From contig RKAN01000085.1 of the NCBI GenBank assembly GCA_014845975.1, positions 1 to 15,470 of the forward strand: a DNA stretch of 15,470 nt, read 5' to 3'. Numbering within the stretch: position 1 is the stretch's first letter; each line of letters starts with the position of its first letter. A model generated the notes under the pieces. That model saw only the letters and a program-made list of their open reading frames with translations, ran no database searches and was not told the DNA's origin. Below, piece after piece: positions 14,694 to 15,470 of the stretch. A program made the translations under genes and the position numbers. Source of the DNA: a bacterium (GTDB lineage: Bacteria; Bacillota_I; Bacilli_A; RF39; UBA660).

Positions 14694-15404
14694 ATGAAAA
14701 AAACAATAATAAAATTCATATTAGGAGGAATTTTATTTGGAACAATAGGAGTTTTGGCATCAACTACAATTTCCTCTAACAATGTAACTTATCAAAATAA
14801 AACAGTAAATACGGCACTTGATGAATTATATGATAATGTAAATTTATTAAAAACAAAAGGAGATGCAGAAGCTCCCCAAATATTAACAGGAAAAAAAGCA
14901 ATTGTAAAAGGAACAGAAATTACCGGAACAATGGCAAATAGAGGAAATTTAAATTGGAATCCAAGTTCAAGTACAACTTATACAGTCCCAGCAGGATATT
15001 ATAGTGGAGGAACAATAAGTTCATCAAATGCTTATAATATAGGTTATGCAAATGGAAAAGAATCTTCGGCACCAGTATATTTTATACAAAACGGCATTAT
15101 TGATACGAGTTTATGTTCTATACAACAAGCAGGAAGTGCTAATTATACTGTAGAAAATGGTTATATAAGTGTGTATGCCGTAAATTATAGATATTATATT
15201 AATATCATATTAACAGATGTTACAAATATAAACACAATTTATTTAGAAACAAATGTATTATCCAATCTTTCTGGTGGAAGTCCTACTAGACAATTATTAA
15301 AATACGATGTATCTTCAGTTTCCGGTTCATATAATATATCAAGCATCTATTTTTATAATACTGGTGGTACACGTTTTAGAATTTATAATTTATATGGAGA
15401 ATAA
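14694..15404 (+). CDS. Cassette 3 exported protein with phage-tail-like domain (236 aa)
   Basis: The protein begins MKKTIIKFILGGILFGTIGVLA, a signal sequence with a VLA cleavage-type end. STTISSNNVTYQNKTV and ALDELY (to residue 46) follow, as in the other two cassettes. Residues 63-106 (ILTGKKAIVKGTEITGTMANRG, split here only by description, then YTVPAGYYSGG) resemble a repeat frequent in phage tail and structural proteins, and NAYNIGYANGK follows. The last 110 residues are rich in Tyr, Asn, Ser and Thr and probably beta-structured, with no recognised family and no sorting signal. There is one ATG candidate, 8 nt after the ribosome site. A surface adhesin or receptor-binding role is inferred. 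Confidence 0.85.
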   Translation: MKKTIIKFILGGILFGTIGVLASTTISSNNVTYQNKTVNTALDELYDNVNLLKTKGDAEAPQILTGKKAIVKGTEITGTMANRGNLNWNPSSSTTYTVPAGYYSGGTISSSNAYNIGYANGKESSAPVYFIQNGIIDTSLCSIQQAGSANYTVENGYISVYAVNYRYYINIILTDVTNINTIYLETNVLSNLSGGSPTRQLLKYDVSSVSGSYNISSIYFYNTGGTRFRIYNLYGE

Positions 15405-15442
15405 TGTATATCAATATTATTTAGATAATAAATTGTTTTAAA

Positions 15443-15470
15443 AAAAAGGTAACAATTACCTTTTTCTTTT
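15443..15470 (+). terminator. Intrinsic terminator of cassette 3
   Basis: AAAAAGGTAA (15443-15452) pairs with TTACCTTTTT (15456-15465) around CAA, followed by CTTTT at the window edge. Confidence 0.8.

Overview
The window is a low-G+C, densely packed stretch with every recognisable gene on the + strand. It uses the standard bacterial code: TGG serves for Trp, and TGA is a stop for the first flavoprotein gene and for sigE. Strong AGGAGG-type ribosome sites, a spoIIGA-sigE pair and an rpsL-rpsG-fusA-tuf cluster point to a Firmicutes-type chromosome. An uncultured gut lineage of Bacilli or Clostridia with a compact genome is likely, but the exact group is inference.

Layout: (1) 1-67, the 3' end of a probable signal peptidase I gene. 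(2) 81-2882, rpsO, a 62-aa unknown gene and pnp. (3) 2906-3623, surface-protein cassette 1. (4) 3641-6411, two flavoproteins of unknown substrate joined by an ATGA overlap. (5) 6459-7423, cassette 2. (6) 7444-8914, spoIIGA and sigE, the mother-cell sigma factor and its processing protease. (7) 8911-10139, two tandem paralogous unknown genes. (8) 10122-14540, rpsL, rpsG, fusA and tuf. (9) 14549-15470, cassette 3. No intergenic stretch exceeds 300 bases.

The main discovery candidate is the set of three dispersed cassettes. Each has its own promoter with an exact 17-nt spacer, then a nearly identical leader of 89-90 nt. The leader can form two mutually exclusive stem arrangements, carries a G tract of 10, 9 or 10 bases, and ends in a terminator-like hairpin (GGGGG/CCCTC plus T-run) placed before the start codon. 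The protein that follows has an ungapped, shared 46-residue N-terminus (signal sequence ending VLA, then a conserved segment ending LDELY). The C-termini are unrelated: phage-tail-like motifs in cassettes 1 and 3, and in cassette 2 a C-type-lectin-like tail. The end of that tail is abruptly G+C-rich and adenine-poor, as expected of a diversity-generating-retroelement variable region. Each cassette has, or appears to have, its own 3' terminator. This looks like an independently switched, exported and diversified surface repertoire scattered among housekeeping genes.

Secondary points are a Pro-to-Ile change at the streptomycin-linked position 104 of ribosomal protein S12, a shared TATAAT-N6-GGTGATGA start arrangement just downstream of cassettes 1 and 2, and the tandem unknown paralogues beside sigE.
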